Below are positions 1 through 5,915 of a DNA stretch of 7,346 bases, one piece after another. The DNA comes from AC-32 sp035624425 (GTDB lineage Bacteria; Actinomycetota; Thermoleophilia; Gaiellales; Gaiellaceae), in NCBI GenBank assembly GCA_035624425.1, contig DASPRN010000072.1, positions 1 to 7,346 on the forward strand, read 5' to 3'. Position 1 is the first letter of the stretch. The number at the start of each line of letters is the position of its first letter. A program made the position numbers and the translations under genes. Under the pieces are notes generated by a model. The model made no database searches. It was not told where the DNA came from and worked only from the letters and a program-made list of their open reading frames with translations.

Positions 1-315
1 GTGCGAGAAGACGAGCAGGTTCTGCTCCACGGTCAGCGTCACGTCGAGGTTGTCGAGCTGCGGGACGACGCCGCACTCGGCGCGGGCCGCCTTCGAGTCC
101 CCGGGGAGCCGGTAGCCGAGCACCTCGATCTCGCCCTCGTCGGCGATCGCCTGCGCCGTCAGGAGGCGCATGGTCGTCGACTTGCCGGCGCCGTTCGGGC
201 CGAGCAGCCCGACGCAGGTGCCGACGGGCACGTCGAGGTCGAGCCCGTCGACGGCCGTGATCGGGCCGTAGCGCTTGACGGCCCCGCGAAGCCGGATGGC
301 CAGCTCACCGGTCAC
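1..315 (-). CDS. ABC transporter ATP-binding protein, N-terminal part (cut by left edge)
   Basis: This is the nucleotide-binding subunit of an ABC transporter; it would hydrolyse ATP at the inner face of the membrane to drive a partner permease that is not in the window. The first 105 residues are visible. The Walker A motif GPNGAGKST is at residues 39-47, followed by the Q-loop in CGVVPQLDNLD (Gln86) and the segment TLTVEQNLLVF. That Q-loop wording is typical of the NodI/DrrA-type (ABC-2 export) ATPases. The signature motif, Walker B and the rest lie beyond the edge. The GTG start at 315 is the only usual in-frame start before the Walker A region, but a GGAGG lies just 1 nt upstream of it, so the exact start is uncertain. 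It follows the ROK kinase by 20 nt and is probably the third gene of the same operon. Substrate cannot be told. Confidence 0.93.
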   Translation of the reverse strand, partial: MTGELAIRLRGAVKRYGPITAVDGLDLDVPVGTCVGLLGPNGAGKSTTMRLLTAQAIADEGEIEVLGYRLPGDSKAARAECGVVPQLDNLDVTLTVEQNLLVFSH

Positions 316-335
316 GCCTCCAGGATGCCAGCCGG

Positions 336-1004
336 TCAGCCGGTGGCTGCCGGGTCCCAGAGGCGGAAGCCGCCGAGGAAGGCGTTCTCGTTCGCGCCCA
401 GGTGAACGTTCGGCGGCAGCTCGCCGACCTTCTTCGCATTGCCGCCGCCGAGCACGACGTAGTCCGGCTCCATCGCCGCGACCAGGCGCTCGATCGTCTC
501 GAGGACCGCCGCGCGCCACTTCTTCTTGCCGAGCCGCTCTCGGGCCTGCTCGCCGACGTATTCCTCGAAGGTCCCCTTGCGAAACGGCAGGTGCGCCAGC
601 TCCAGCGGCTCCGCCCTGCCGTCGACGACGAGCGCCGAGCCGAGCCCCGTGCCGAGGCCGAGGAAGAGCATCTTGCCGCCGTCGTAACTCCCGAGCGCCT
701 GCATGGCCGCGTCATTCATGAGCTTCGTCGGCTTCCCGAAGGCCTCCCCGAAGTCGAAGTCGAGCCAGCCGCCTCCGAGGTTGGCCGGCTCGGTGACCAC
801 GCGGTCGTCGCGCACCGGCGCCGGGACGCCGACCGAGACCACATCGAAGGCCAGGTCACTTGTGACGCCCTTCACGCCGTCGACCATCTGCTGCGCGGTC
901 AGCGCCGGCCCTGAGTCGAAGCGCCGTCGCTCGCCGCCGCTGGACAGCAGCACCTTGACGTGCGACCCGCCGACGTCGACCGCGAGCACGACCTGCCCGG
1001 CCAT
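336..1004 (-). CDS. ROK-family sugar kinase, polyphosphate glucokinase-like
   Basis: A 222-residue cytoplasmic sugar kinase of the ASKHA/ROK fold, most like polyphosphate/ATP glucokinases, which convert glucose to glucose-6-phosphate. Visible motifs: the phosphate-1 loop DVGGSHVK (10-17), the catalytic Asp in MNDAAM (Asp98), the phosphate-2 loop LGLGTGLGSALVVDG (115-129), an ELAH motif (135-138) at the place of the ExGH sugar-binding motif, and the adenosine loop VVLGGGNAKK (183-192). The segment from about 158 to 192 resembles the WP-D-x-x-x-GGG region of polyphosphate glucokinases. The zinc-binding Cys cluster of many ROK proteins is absent, as in polyphosphate glucokinases. It is somewhat shorter than the usual 250 residues, and the Gly of ExGH is Ala. 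The ATG at 1004 overlaps the DyP stop by one base (TGATG) and has a GGAGG 4 nt upstream, so translation is probably coupled. Phosphate donor and exact sugar are inferred, not shown. Confidence 0.85.
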   Translation of the reverse strand: MAGQVVLAVDVGGSHVKVLLSSGGERRRFDSGPALTAQQMVDGVKGVTSDLAFDVVSVGVPAPVRDDRVVTEPANLGGGWLDFDFGEAFGKPTKLMNDAAMQALGSYDGGKMLFLGLGTGLGSALVVDGRAEPLELAHLPFRKGTFEEYVGEQARERLGKKKWRAAVLETIERLVAAMEPDYVVLGGGNAKKVGELPPNVHLGANENAFLGGFRLWDPAATG

Positions 1005-1894
1005 CAGTCCTCCGAGGGAGCCAGGCGACGGAGCGCCTCGGTCGACGGGACGAAGTAGTAGGCGCCGGTGAGGGGCGTCGTGTAGCGGGTGAGCGCGTCG
1101 GGCGAGCCGTCGTCGATTCCGGCCATGCTCTCGAGCATCGCGGCCAGCGGGCGCTGCGTGGCGCTGAAGCCGACGAACATCGTCCCGTGGTTGGTCACCG
1201 TCCCGTAGGGCATGTTGCGCCGGAAGATCTTCCCAAACACGTCCTGGTCGGTGCTGGCGACGTGCGAGTCGTCCGGCTTGTCGTCGAGCTCGACGCTGTC
1301 GGACTTGCGCCGGCCGATGACGGCCTCCTGCTCGGAGTCGCTCAACGCCTCCCACTCGTGCGCGTCGTGAGCCCACTTCTGCAGCAGCAGGATCGTGCCG
1401 CCGGCCCCCGGTTCACCTTCGGGCACCAGCACGAGCTCGGGCGCATCCATGAGCGACGGATTCTCCGTGCCGTCGATGAACCCTGTCAGGTCGCGGTCGT
1501 GCATGTAGGGCCAGCTTGACGTCTCCTCCACCAGCGTGGCAAGCGCGCGCAGCTCGGCGATCGCGCCGCGGGCGGTCTCGAAGACGACGTCGTAGGCGCT
1601 GCCGGAGAGCCAGAGCACGGCGTCGTGCTGCTTGGCGGGCATCGTGAAGCCGTCCTTGCCGACCAGGTCGGCGTCGAACCCGTCGAGGCCGGCGGGAGCG
1701 CCGCCGGGGACCGCAACGCGCCAGAGCTCCGGCCGGAAGCCCGCGACGAGGTTGACGCCGCCCATCGTCGTCCTCGGCTCCCGCAGCGACGCAATCGCGT
1801 GCACGAGCTCGTCCGGCGCGCCGGAAGCGTCGAACTCGAGGTAGGCGTGCGACGCCGTGCCGAGCGCGAAGATCCCGCCTTGCGCAGTGTTCAC
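1004..1894 (-). CDS. DyP-type heme peroxidase (YfeX-like)
   Basis: A 296-residue dye-decolorising-type peroxidase that would use a b-type heme and hydrogen peroxide to oxidise organic substrates. Visible features: the DyP hallmark GxxDG as GFIDGTENP (Gly138, catalytic Asp141), a likely proximal heme ligand His211 in DDSHVAST, and the distal-pocket Arg in FRRNMPYG (Arg225/226). The C-terminal RYTTPLTGAYYFVPS is very like E. coli YfeX. Length and lack of insertions fit the compact class P/B. There is no Tat or Sec signal, so it should be cytoplasmic. The C-terminus ends LAPSED, with no recognisable encapsulin cargo-loading peptide. The GTG start at 1894 is chosen because the similarity begins at once (GIFALGTASHAYLEF) and AGGA lies 7 nt upstream; the longer open frame further upstream is antisense to the lipoprotein gene. 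It is the first gene of the operon with the ROK kinase and ABC ATPase. Confidence 0.95.
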   Translation of the reverse strand: MNTAQGGIFALGTASHAYLEFDASGAPDELVHAIASLREPRTTMGGVNLVAGFRPELWRVAVPGGAPAGLDGFDADLVGKDGFTMPAKQHDAVLWLSGSAYDVVFETARGAIAELRALATLVEETSSWPYMHDRDLTGFIDGTENPSLMDAPELVLVPEGEPGAGGTILLLQKWAHDAHEWEALSDSEQEAVIGRRKSDSVELDDKPDDSHVASTDQDVFGKIFRRNMPYGTVTNHGTMFVGFSATQRPLAAMLESMAGIDDGSPDALTRYTTPLTGAYYFVPSTEALRRLAPSED

Positions 1895-1900
1895 CGGCCA

Positions 1901-1925
1901 ATCCTGCCGGAACCGAAGGCAGGAT
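1901..1925. promoter_or_regulatory. 8-bp inverted repeat in a divergent gap, overlapping both ribosome binding sites
   Basis: ATCCTGCC (1901-1908) and GGCAGGAT (1918-1925) are perfect reverse complements around a 9-nt spacer. The element sits between the divergent DyP (start 1894) and lipoprotein (start 1937) genes and fills most of the 42-bp gap. Each arm holds the AGGA sequence nearest the start codon of the gene it faces: 7 nt before the DyP GTG, 12 nt before the lipoprotein GTG. It could be a repressor operator or, in either transcript, a hairpin hiding the ribosome binding site. Function is inferred. Confidence 0.55.
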
Positions 1926-1936
1926 GTACGTGTCCC

Positions 1937-2695
1937 GTGGCTCAGGGTGCCCTGCGGATCCTGGTGTGTCTGGTCGCCGTCGCGATCACGGCGGGCGGCT
2001 GCAGCTCGAGCGGCCACGGGCCGACAACGGCCACCGCGCCGGTCAAGACCGCCTCGACCCCGCAGACCCCGCAGCCGCGCGTCCACCGCCGCCACCGTCG
2101 GGCGAAGCGCGCTGCTCGCGTGCCGGCGATCGACCTGCCGAACCGGCGGCTCACGCCCGGTGTGGCGCTGAACGTCCGCGCCGCGCAGGTCTGCCGGCCG
2201 GGGTATGCGTCGTCCGTCAGGAACGTTCCGGAATCCGAGAAGGAGGCCGTCTACGCCCGCTACCGCGTCCCTCACGTCCCGTACGCCCACGAGGTCGACC
2301 ACCTGGTCTCGCTCGAGCTGGGCGGGTCGAACGACATCAGGAACCTCTGGCCGGAGCCGTACGCCGGCCGCTGGGGCGCGCGCACCAAGGACGTCCTCGA
2401 GAACCGGCTGCACGACCTCGTCTGCTCGGGGCGGCTCACGCTTCGCTTCGCGCAGCGGATCGAGGCGAGGAACTGGGTCGCCGCCTACCGCCGCTACGCC
2501 GCCGCGGCCGTGGCTGCGCCCGCCTCCTCCTCGCGAGGCGGCTTCTACGCGTCTAGCTACCCGACCGCGCACACGATCTACTGCGCCGACGACCCCTCCT
2601 GGAAGAACCTCTCCAAGAGGTACCTCACGCACTTCGCGACGCTCGCGCGGGCGCGGCGGCGCTTCCCGGGCTACCGGCTACACCGGCCCTGCTAG
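1937..2695 (+). CDS. Secreted lipoprotein with HNH-like endonuclease motif and C-terminal Cys domain
   Basis: A 252-residue exported protein. Residues 1-22 form a lipoprotein-like signal: one Arg, the hydrophobic run ILVCLVAVAITA, then AGGC with the candidate lipidated Cys22. A low-complexity Ser/Thr/Pro linker and a very basic stretch (HRRHRRAKRAAR, 50-61) follow. The core (about 80-185) has VCRPGYASSVRNVP (82-98), then HEVDHLVSLELGG (118-130) and SNDIRNLWPEP (131-141), then KDVLENRLHDLVCSG (151-165) and a helix ending NWVAAY. The D-H and downstream N/H residues (Asp121, His122, Asn132/136, His159) resemble an HNH (beta-beta-alpha metal) nuclease motif. The tail (213-252) has a conserved look, with YCADDPSW and a terminal HRPC (Cys216, Cys252). 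The GTG at 1937 is the only start leaving a proper signal peptide, but its ribosome binding site (AGGA, 12 nt away) is poorly spaced. It diverges from DyP and converges on the hydrolase gene. Nuclease activity is inferred; the substrate is unknown. Confidence 0.85.
   Translation: MAQGALRILVCLVAVAITAGGCSSSGHGPTTATAPVKTASTPQTPQPRVHRRHRRAKRAARVPAIDLPNRRLTPGVALNVRAAQVCRPGYASSVRNVPESEKEAVYARYRVPHVPYAHEVDHLVSLELGGSNDIRNLWPEPYAGRWGARTKDVLENRLHDLVCSGRLTLRFAQRIEARNWVAAYRRYAAAAVAAPASSSRGGFYASSYPTAHTIYCADDPSWKNLSKRYLTHFATLARARRRFPGYRLHRPC
2692..2695. other. Shared CTAG palindrome holding both stop codons of convergent genes
   Basis: The plus-strand lipoprotein gene ends with TAG at 2693-2695. The minus-strand hydrolase gene ends with TAG read from 2694 to 2692. 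Both stops lie inside one 4-bp palindrome, so the coding regions overlap by 4 bp and no intergenic terminator exists between them. I see no strong GC hairpin with a T tract at this junction. Confidence 0.95.
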
Positions 2696-3519
2696 GCCTC
2701 CTGCATCGCCGCGGGCGGAGCCGCGAGCACGCCGTCGACCCAGCCTGCGACCGCTTCGGCGACCTCCTCCCAGTCGTCCGCGACCATGTGCAGGTGCGGC
2801 CGGCCCGCAAACTCGAGGTAGTCGGTCTGCGCCGGAGAGTGCTCGTACTTCTTGTACTGCGCCTTCGAGAGCTTCGCGGGAACGGTGTGGTCCGCGTCCG
2901 CGCCGACGATCAGCAGGGGCGCCCGCTCGCCCTTCTTGAAGTGCACCTCGGTCGGCGGGTGCAGGTGGAAGTTGGCGAAGCCGCCCTCGTAGAAGATCTG
3001 GCCGGTCTCGGGGACGCAGTAGCGATCGTAGGCCTCCTTCGCCTTCTCCGGGGTGAACGTGTTCACGAAGCCGTAGGTGAACTCCTCGAGCGTCAGCGGC
3101 GCGACGCCGTGCCACCTGGACGGGTGGGCGAGGGCCGGCGAGGCGGCCTTCAGAGTCGAGAACGGCAGCGCGAGGATGCCCTTCGGCGGCGCCGGGCTCA
3201 TCGCGACGCCGGCGCGGCCGAGGCCGCGGTCGAGCAGCAACTCGACGAAGAGCCCACCGTACGAGTGGCCGATCAGCACCGGCGGGCTGTCGAGCTCGCC
3301 GATGAGGCTCTCGTAGTGCTCGACGATCTCGGTGACGCCGAGCCCGGCGACGTCGTCGGCCGTCTCGCGCAGCTCCTCGACGTCGCCCTGCTTGCGCGGC
3401 CACTCCGGGGCCGACACGTCGTAGCCCTTCTTGCCGAAGTAGTCGGCGTAGGTCTCCCAGCTCCTGGCCGAGAGCCAGGCGCCGTGGATGAACATCAGGT
3501 GCGGTCGGTCGCTGGCCAT
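2692..3519 (-). CDS. Alpha/beta hydrolase
   Basis: A 275-residue alpha/beta-hydrolase-fold enzyme, probably a cytoplasmic esterase, lactonase or similar. Visible features: the oxyanion-hole motif FIHGAW (10-15), the nucleophile elbow IGHSYGG (Ser86), the acid in VGADADHTVP (Asp210 most likely, Asp208 possible) and the catalytic His in GRPHLHMV (His242 or 244), followed by the usual final helix. The region between about 115 and 190 forms the variable cap. The start ATG has GGAGG at 3528-3532, 8 nt upstream. It lies 33 nt after the acetyltransferase gene and is probably the last gene of the exporter operon. Its TAG stop shares the CTAG palindrome at 2692-2695 with the stop of the converging lipoprotein gene. 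The substrate cannot be read from the sequence. Confidence 0.95.
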   Translation of the reverse strand: MASDRPHLMFIHGAWLSARSWETYADYFGKKGYDVSAPEWPRKQGDVEELRETADDVAGLGVTEIVEHYESLIGELDSPPVLIGHSYGGLFVELLLDRGLGRAGVAMSPAPPKGILALPFSTLKAASPALAHPSRWHGVAPLTLEEFTYGFVNTFTPEKAKEAYDRYCVPETGQIFYEGGFANFHLHPPTEVHFKKGERAPLLIVGADADHTVPAKLSKAQYKKYEHSPAQTDYLEFAGRPHLHMVADDWEEVAEAVAGWVDGVLAAPPAAMQEA

Positions 3520-3552
3520 GCGGTCTCCCTCCGCTCGATGACCCGACCGAGA

Positions 3553-4389
3553 CTACACCCGCGTCCAGTGCGTGCGGACGTAGGGCCGGCGGAAGCCGAG
3601 ACCTGCGAAATACCCATAGGCGGGCGTGTCCAGCTCGGGCGAAGGAAGCTCGATGTCGGCCAGGAAGCCGGTCGCTCCGCGGGCGAGGCCGTCCGCGACC
3701 ATGAAGGCGCAGAGCGCAGCGTCCGGCTCGTAGTCATCGGTCATCACGCCGGGCACCGGCCCGTCCATGCCCATCCATGCCGCCCCGTCGGGGCCGATGA
3801 ACATGCCGCGCGCGCCGGCGATCTCACCGTTCTCGCGCGCGACGTACTGGTGCCAGCCGGCCCGGCCGATCAGCCGCTGGAGCCAGGGGCCGGTGTCGAG
3901 GCGGTAGACCCGCTGGAGGAACTCGGCCCACTCGTCGGCGGTCTCGGGCGTGACGCGATCGACCGCCAGCGGCCGTTCCGACGGCTCGGGGAGCGCGAGC
4001 GGACTGCCGTCGCGGTAGACGCGGTCCTGGGCATCGAACGGCTCGAGCCCGCGCTCCCGCAGCAGGCCCTCGTAGTTCGCGGGAAGGCAGTGCGGCAGCG
4101 ACTGGAGCAGGAACATCGAGATGCCCTCCTCCTCCCAGCCGCGCAGGATCTCGTCGATCGCCTCCCCGCTCGCCGGCTCGATCACGCCGAGGCCGATCGC
4201 GCGGCTGAAGTAGCGCCGGCCGGTCGCGGCCCAGCTGATGACGAGGGCGCCGGCGACCTCGCGGAAGCCGAGGCCGGCCTCGGCCGCCCAGCCGGGCGGA
4301 GCAGCCGAATAGACGTCCGCCCAGGCGCGCGCCTCGGCCGATTCGATCGCCACCGCCTCGGCCTGGTCGACCGCCGAGGTGTCGATCAT
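3553..4389 (-). CDS. GNAT-like N-acetyltransferase
   Basis: A 278-residue protein that looks like a two-lobed GNAT-fold acetyltransferase, which would move an acetyl group from acetyl-CoA to an amine or similar acceptor. The C-terminal half (about 142-275) fits a GNAT domain: a helix WAEFLQRVYRL, the strand pair QYVARENGEIAGARGMFI, the strand region GAAWMGMDGPVPGVM, a helix around ALCAFMVADGLARGATG, and the closing YFAGLGFRRPYVRTHW, a typical GNAT ending (YxxLGF). The pyrophosphate-binding Q/RxxGxG/A motif is not clear. The N-terminal half (1-135) resembles the degenerate first lobe of tandem GNAT proteins. The start ATG follows the exporter TAG without a single base between and in the same frame, so it is very likely translated by coupling. 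Substrate is unknown; joint action with the exporter and hydrolase, such as drug inactivation plus efflux, is an inference. Confidence 0.85.
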   Translation of the reverse strand: MIDTSAVDQAEAVAIESAEARAWADVYSAAPPGWAAEAGLGFREVAGALVISWAATGRRYFSRAIGLGVIEPASGEAIDEILRGWEEEGISMFLLQSLPHCLPANYEGLLRERGLEPFDAQDRVYRDGSPLALPEPSERPLAVDRVTPETADEWAEFLQRVYRLDTGPWLQRLIGRAGWHQYVARENGEIAGARGMFIGPDGAAWMGMDGPVPGVMTDDYEPDAALCAFMVADGLARGATGFLADIELPSPELDTPAYGYFAGLGFRRPYVRTHWTRV

Positions 4390-5835
4390 CTAGTCGGCCC
4401 CGGCTCCGGCGAGCTCCGGCGCAGGCTCGTGCGCAGAGAGCCTCGCGCCCCTGAGCAGCGTCGCGCTGAGCGTCGCACCGGTCGCGGCGAAGATCGCCCC
4501 GACCAGGAACGCCAGGTGGTAGCCGCCGGTGAGCGCAACCAGGTGGCTCTCCGTGGCGCTGAGAGTCGACGTCCGCGACGCGGCGACGCTGGCGAGCACC
4601 GCCAGCCCGAGCGCCCCGCCCATCATGAAGGCGGTGTTGACGACCCCCGAGGCGAGCCCGGCCTCGGTCTGGTCGACATCGTTCATCGCGGCGAGCAGCA
4701 CCGGGTTGAAGGCCATCCCGGCGCCGACGCCGAGCAGGATCATGCTCGGCAGGATGTCGGCCACGAAGCTCCCGTCGACTGGCAGCCGGATGAACAGCGC
4801 CAGTCCGGCGCTCGCGAGCCCGAGGCCGATCGTCAGCGGCCTGGCGACTCCGAAGCGCAGCACGAGCCTCGCCGAGAGGCCGATCGAGAACACGGCCATG
4901 ATCAGACTCGAGGGCAGAAAGGCGAGCCCGATCTGGAGCGGGCTGTAGCCGAGCACGAACTGGAGGTAGAGGGCGCCGAGGAAGAACCACGCGAACATGG
5001 CCGCCGCCCAGAGGACGCCGATGCCGCTCGCAGTCGAGAAGTTGCGATGGAGGAAGAGCCTGAGCGGCACGAGGGGCGCCCTGACGTGCGACTCGATCCA
5101 GAGGAAGACGCCCAGGAGAACGGCCGAGGCGGCGAGCAGCCCGAGCGTCTGGGCCGAGGTCCAGCCGGCCTGGTTCCCGTTGATGATCGCGTAGATCGCG
5201 AGCACCAGCGCGGAGGTGACTGTCGCGGCGCCGGCGAGGTCGATGCGCTCCCCCGCGGCGGTCCCGGGCGTCGCGGGCAGGAGCCGCAACGACAGGAAGA
5301 CGACGAGCACGCCGATCGGGACGTTGACGAGGAAGATCCAGTGCCAGTTGAGGTAGCCCGTGAGGACGCCGCCGAGGACGACGCCGACGCTCCCGCCGCC
5401 CGCGGCGACGAAGCCGAAGATGCCCATCGCCTTCGCGCGCTCGGCAGGCTGCAGGAACAGCGTCATCATCAGCGAGAGGGAGACCGCCGACGCCACGGCG
5501 CCGCCGACTCCCTGCACCGAGCGCGCCGCGATGAGGAACCCCTTGCTCGTCGCAGTGCCGCAGGCGAGCGAGGCAAGCGTGAAGAGGGTGATCCCGATCA
5601 GGAACAGCCGGCGGTGGCCGAGGAGGTCGCCGAGCCGCCCGCCCAGCAGGAGGCAGCCGCCGTAGGTCAGCAGGTAGGCATTCACGACCCACGCGAGCGA
5701 GGTCTCGGAGAAGCCGAGGTCGTCCTTGATCGAGGGCAGGGCGACGTTCACGATCGTCATGTCCAGCACGATCATCAGCGTCGCGAGGCACAGCACGTAG
5801 AGGGCGATCCAGCGCTTGTCGGAGTCGACGGTCAT
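4390..5835 (-). CDS. MFS drug:H+ antiporter, DHA2 family (14 TM)
   Basis: A 481-residue inner-membrane exporter of the major facilitator superfamily, DHA2 (QacA/EmrB) type, which would expel small molecules in exchange for protons. Visible motifs: D1 as LDMTIVNVALP (24-34, with Asp25 in helix 1), motif A as GGRLGDLLGHRR (65-76), motif B as RSVQGVGGA (105-113), and the motif C region at 146-160, where GVVLGG stands in place of the usual GPxxGG. Hydrophobic segments along the whole length fit 14 helices. The C-terminal 20 residues are a short Ala/Glu-rich tail. The ATG at 5835 gives a full-length N-terminus but has no clear Shine-Dalgarno; a 12-codon upstream reading frame overlaps it by ATGA. 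It is the first gene of the operon with the GNAT and hydrolase genes. A 20-bp palindrome 31-50 bp upstream is the likely operator. Substrate unknown. Confidence 0.96.
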   Translation of the reverse strand: MTVDSDKRWIALYVLCLATLMIVLDMTIVNVALPSIKDDLGFSETSLAWVVNAYLLTYGGCLLLGGRLGDLLGHRRLFLIGITLFTLASLACGTATSKGFLIAARSVQGVGGAVASAVSLSLMMTLFLQPAERAKAMGIFGFVAAGGGSVGVVLGGVLTGYLNWHWIFLVNVPIGVLVVFLSLRLLPATPGTAAGERIDLAGAATVTSALVLAIYAIINGNQAGWTSAQTLGLLAASAVLLGVFLWIESHVRAPLVPLRLFLHRNFSTASGIGVLWAAAMFAWFFLGALYLQFVLGYSPLQIGLAFLPSSLIMAVFSIGLSARLVLRFGVARPLTIGLGLASAGLALFIRLPVDGSFVADILPSMILLGVGAGMAFNPVLLAAMNDVDQTEAGLASGVVNTAFMMGGALGLAVLASVAASRTSTLSATESHLVALTGGYHLAFLVGAIFAATGATLSATLLRGARLSAHEPAPELAGAGAD

Positions 5836-5862
5836 CGTGTGGTTGGACGGCGGTGGCAGGCT

Positions 5863-5872
5863 GAACTCATCG
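5863..5872 (-). repeat. Shared 10-bp motif CGATGAGTTC, copy upstream of the exporter
   Basis: Read on the minus strand, CGATGAGTTC lies 28-37 nt before the exporter start. The identical 10-mer occurs at 7080-7089 in the same orientation before the sigma gene. This copy overlaps one arm of the palindrome at 5866-5885. It could be a promoter element or regulator half-site. Confidence 0.45.
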
Positions 5873-5885
5873 GTCGAACGATGAG
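5866..5885. promoter_or_regulatory. Operator-like 20-bp palindrome between the exporter and STAS genes
   Basis: CTCATCGGTCGAACGATGAG is symmetric at 18 of 20 positions: arms CTCATCG and CGATGAG, and a TCGA core flanked by one mismatched pair. It lies in the 80-bp divergent gap, with its near edge 31 bp from the exporter start codon and 31 bp from the STAS start codon. Size and symmetry fit a dimeric TetR- or MarR-type repressor site, the usual control of such exporters. No such regulator is encoded in the window, so the protein that binds is unknown. Confidence 0.6.
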
Positions 5886-5915
5886 ACCGGGCCGTGAATT
5901 CCGTCTTTGCGCCTG

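Noticed and set aside
1625..1936. Upstream extension of the lipoprotein frame to 356 residues
   Set aside because: It is antisense to the DyP gene and would bury the lipoprotein signal peptide inside the protein.
1895..2632. Upstream extension of the DyP frame to 542 residues
   Set aside because: The extra N-terminus is antisense to the lipoprotein gene, is Arg/Val-rich without recognisable motifs, and similarity to DyP proteins begins only after the GTG at 1894.
2640..2730. Bidirectional terminator at the lipoprotein/hydrolase junction
   Set aside because: Only short imperfect G+C pairings are seen and there is no T tract on either strand.
3824..5791. A 655-codon minus-strand frame spanning the exporter and acetyltransferase genes
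   Set aside because: It is an Arg-rich shifted frame of the two real genes, which have clear family motifs in the other frame.
5836..5915. A SigG- or ECF-type promoter (GCGAAT or GGAAC with a matching -10) in the exporter/STAS gap
   Set aside because: GGAATT lies 24 nt from CGATGA on the minus strand, too far, and the GAAC sequences on the plus strand have no CGTC or CGTT at the right spacing.
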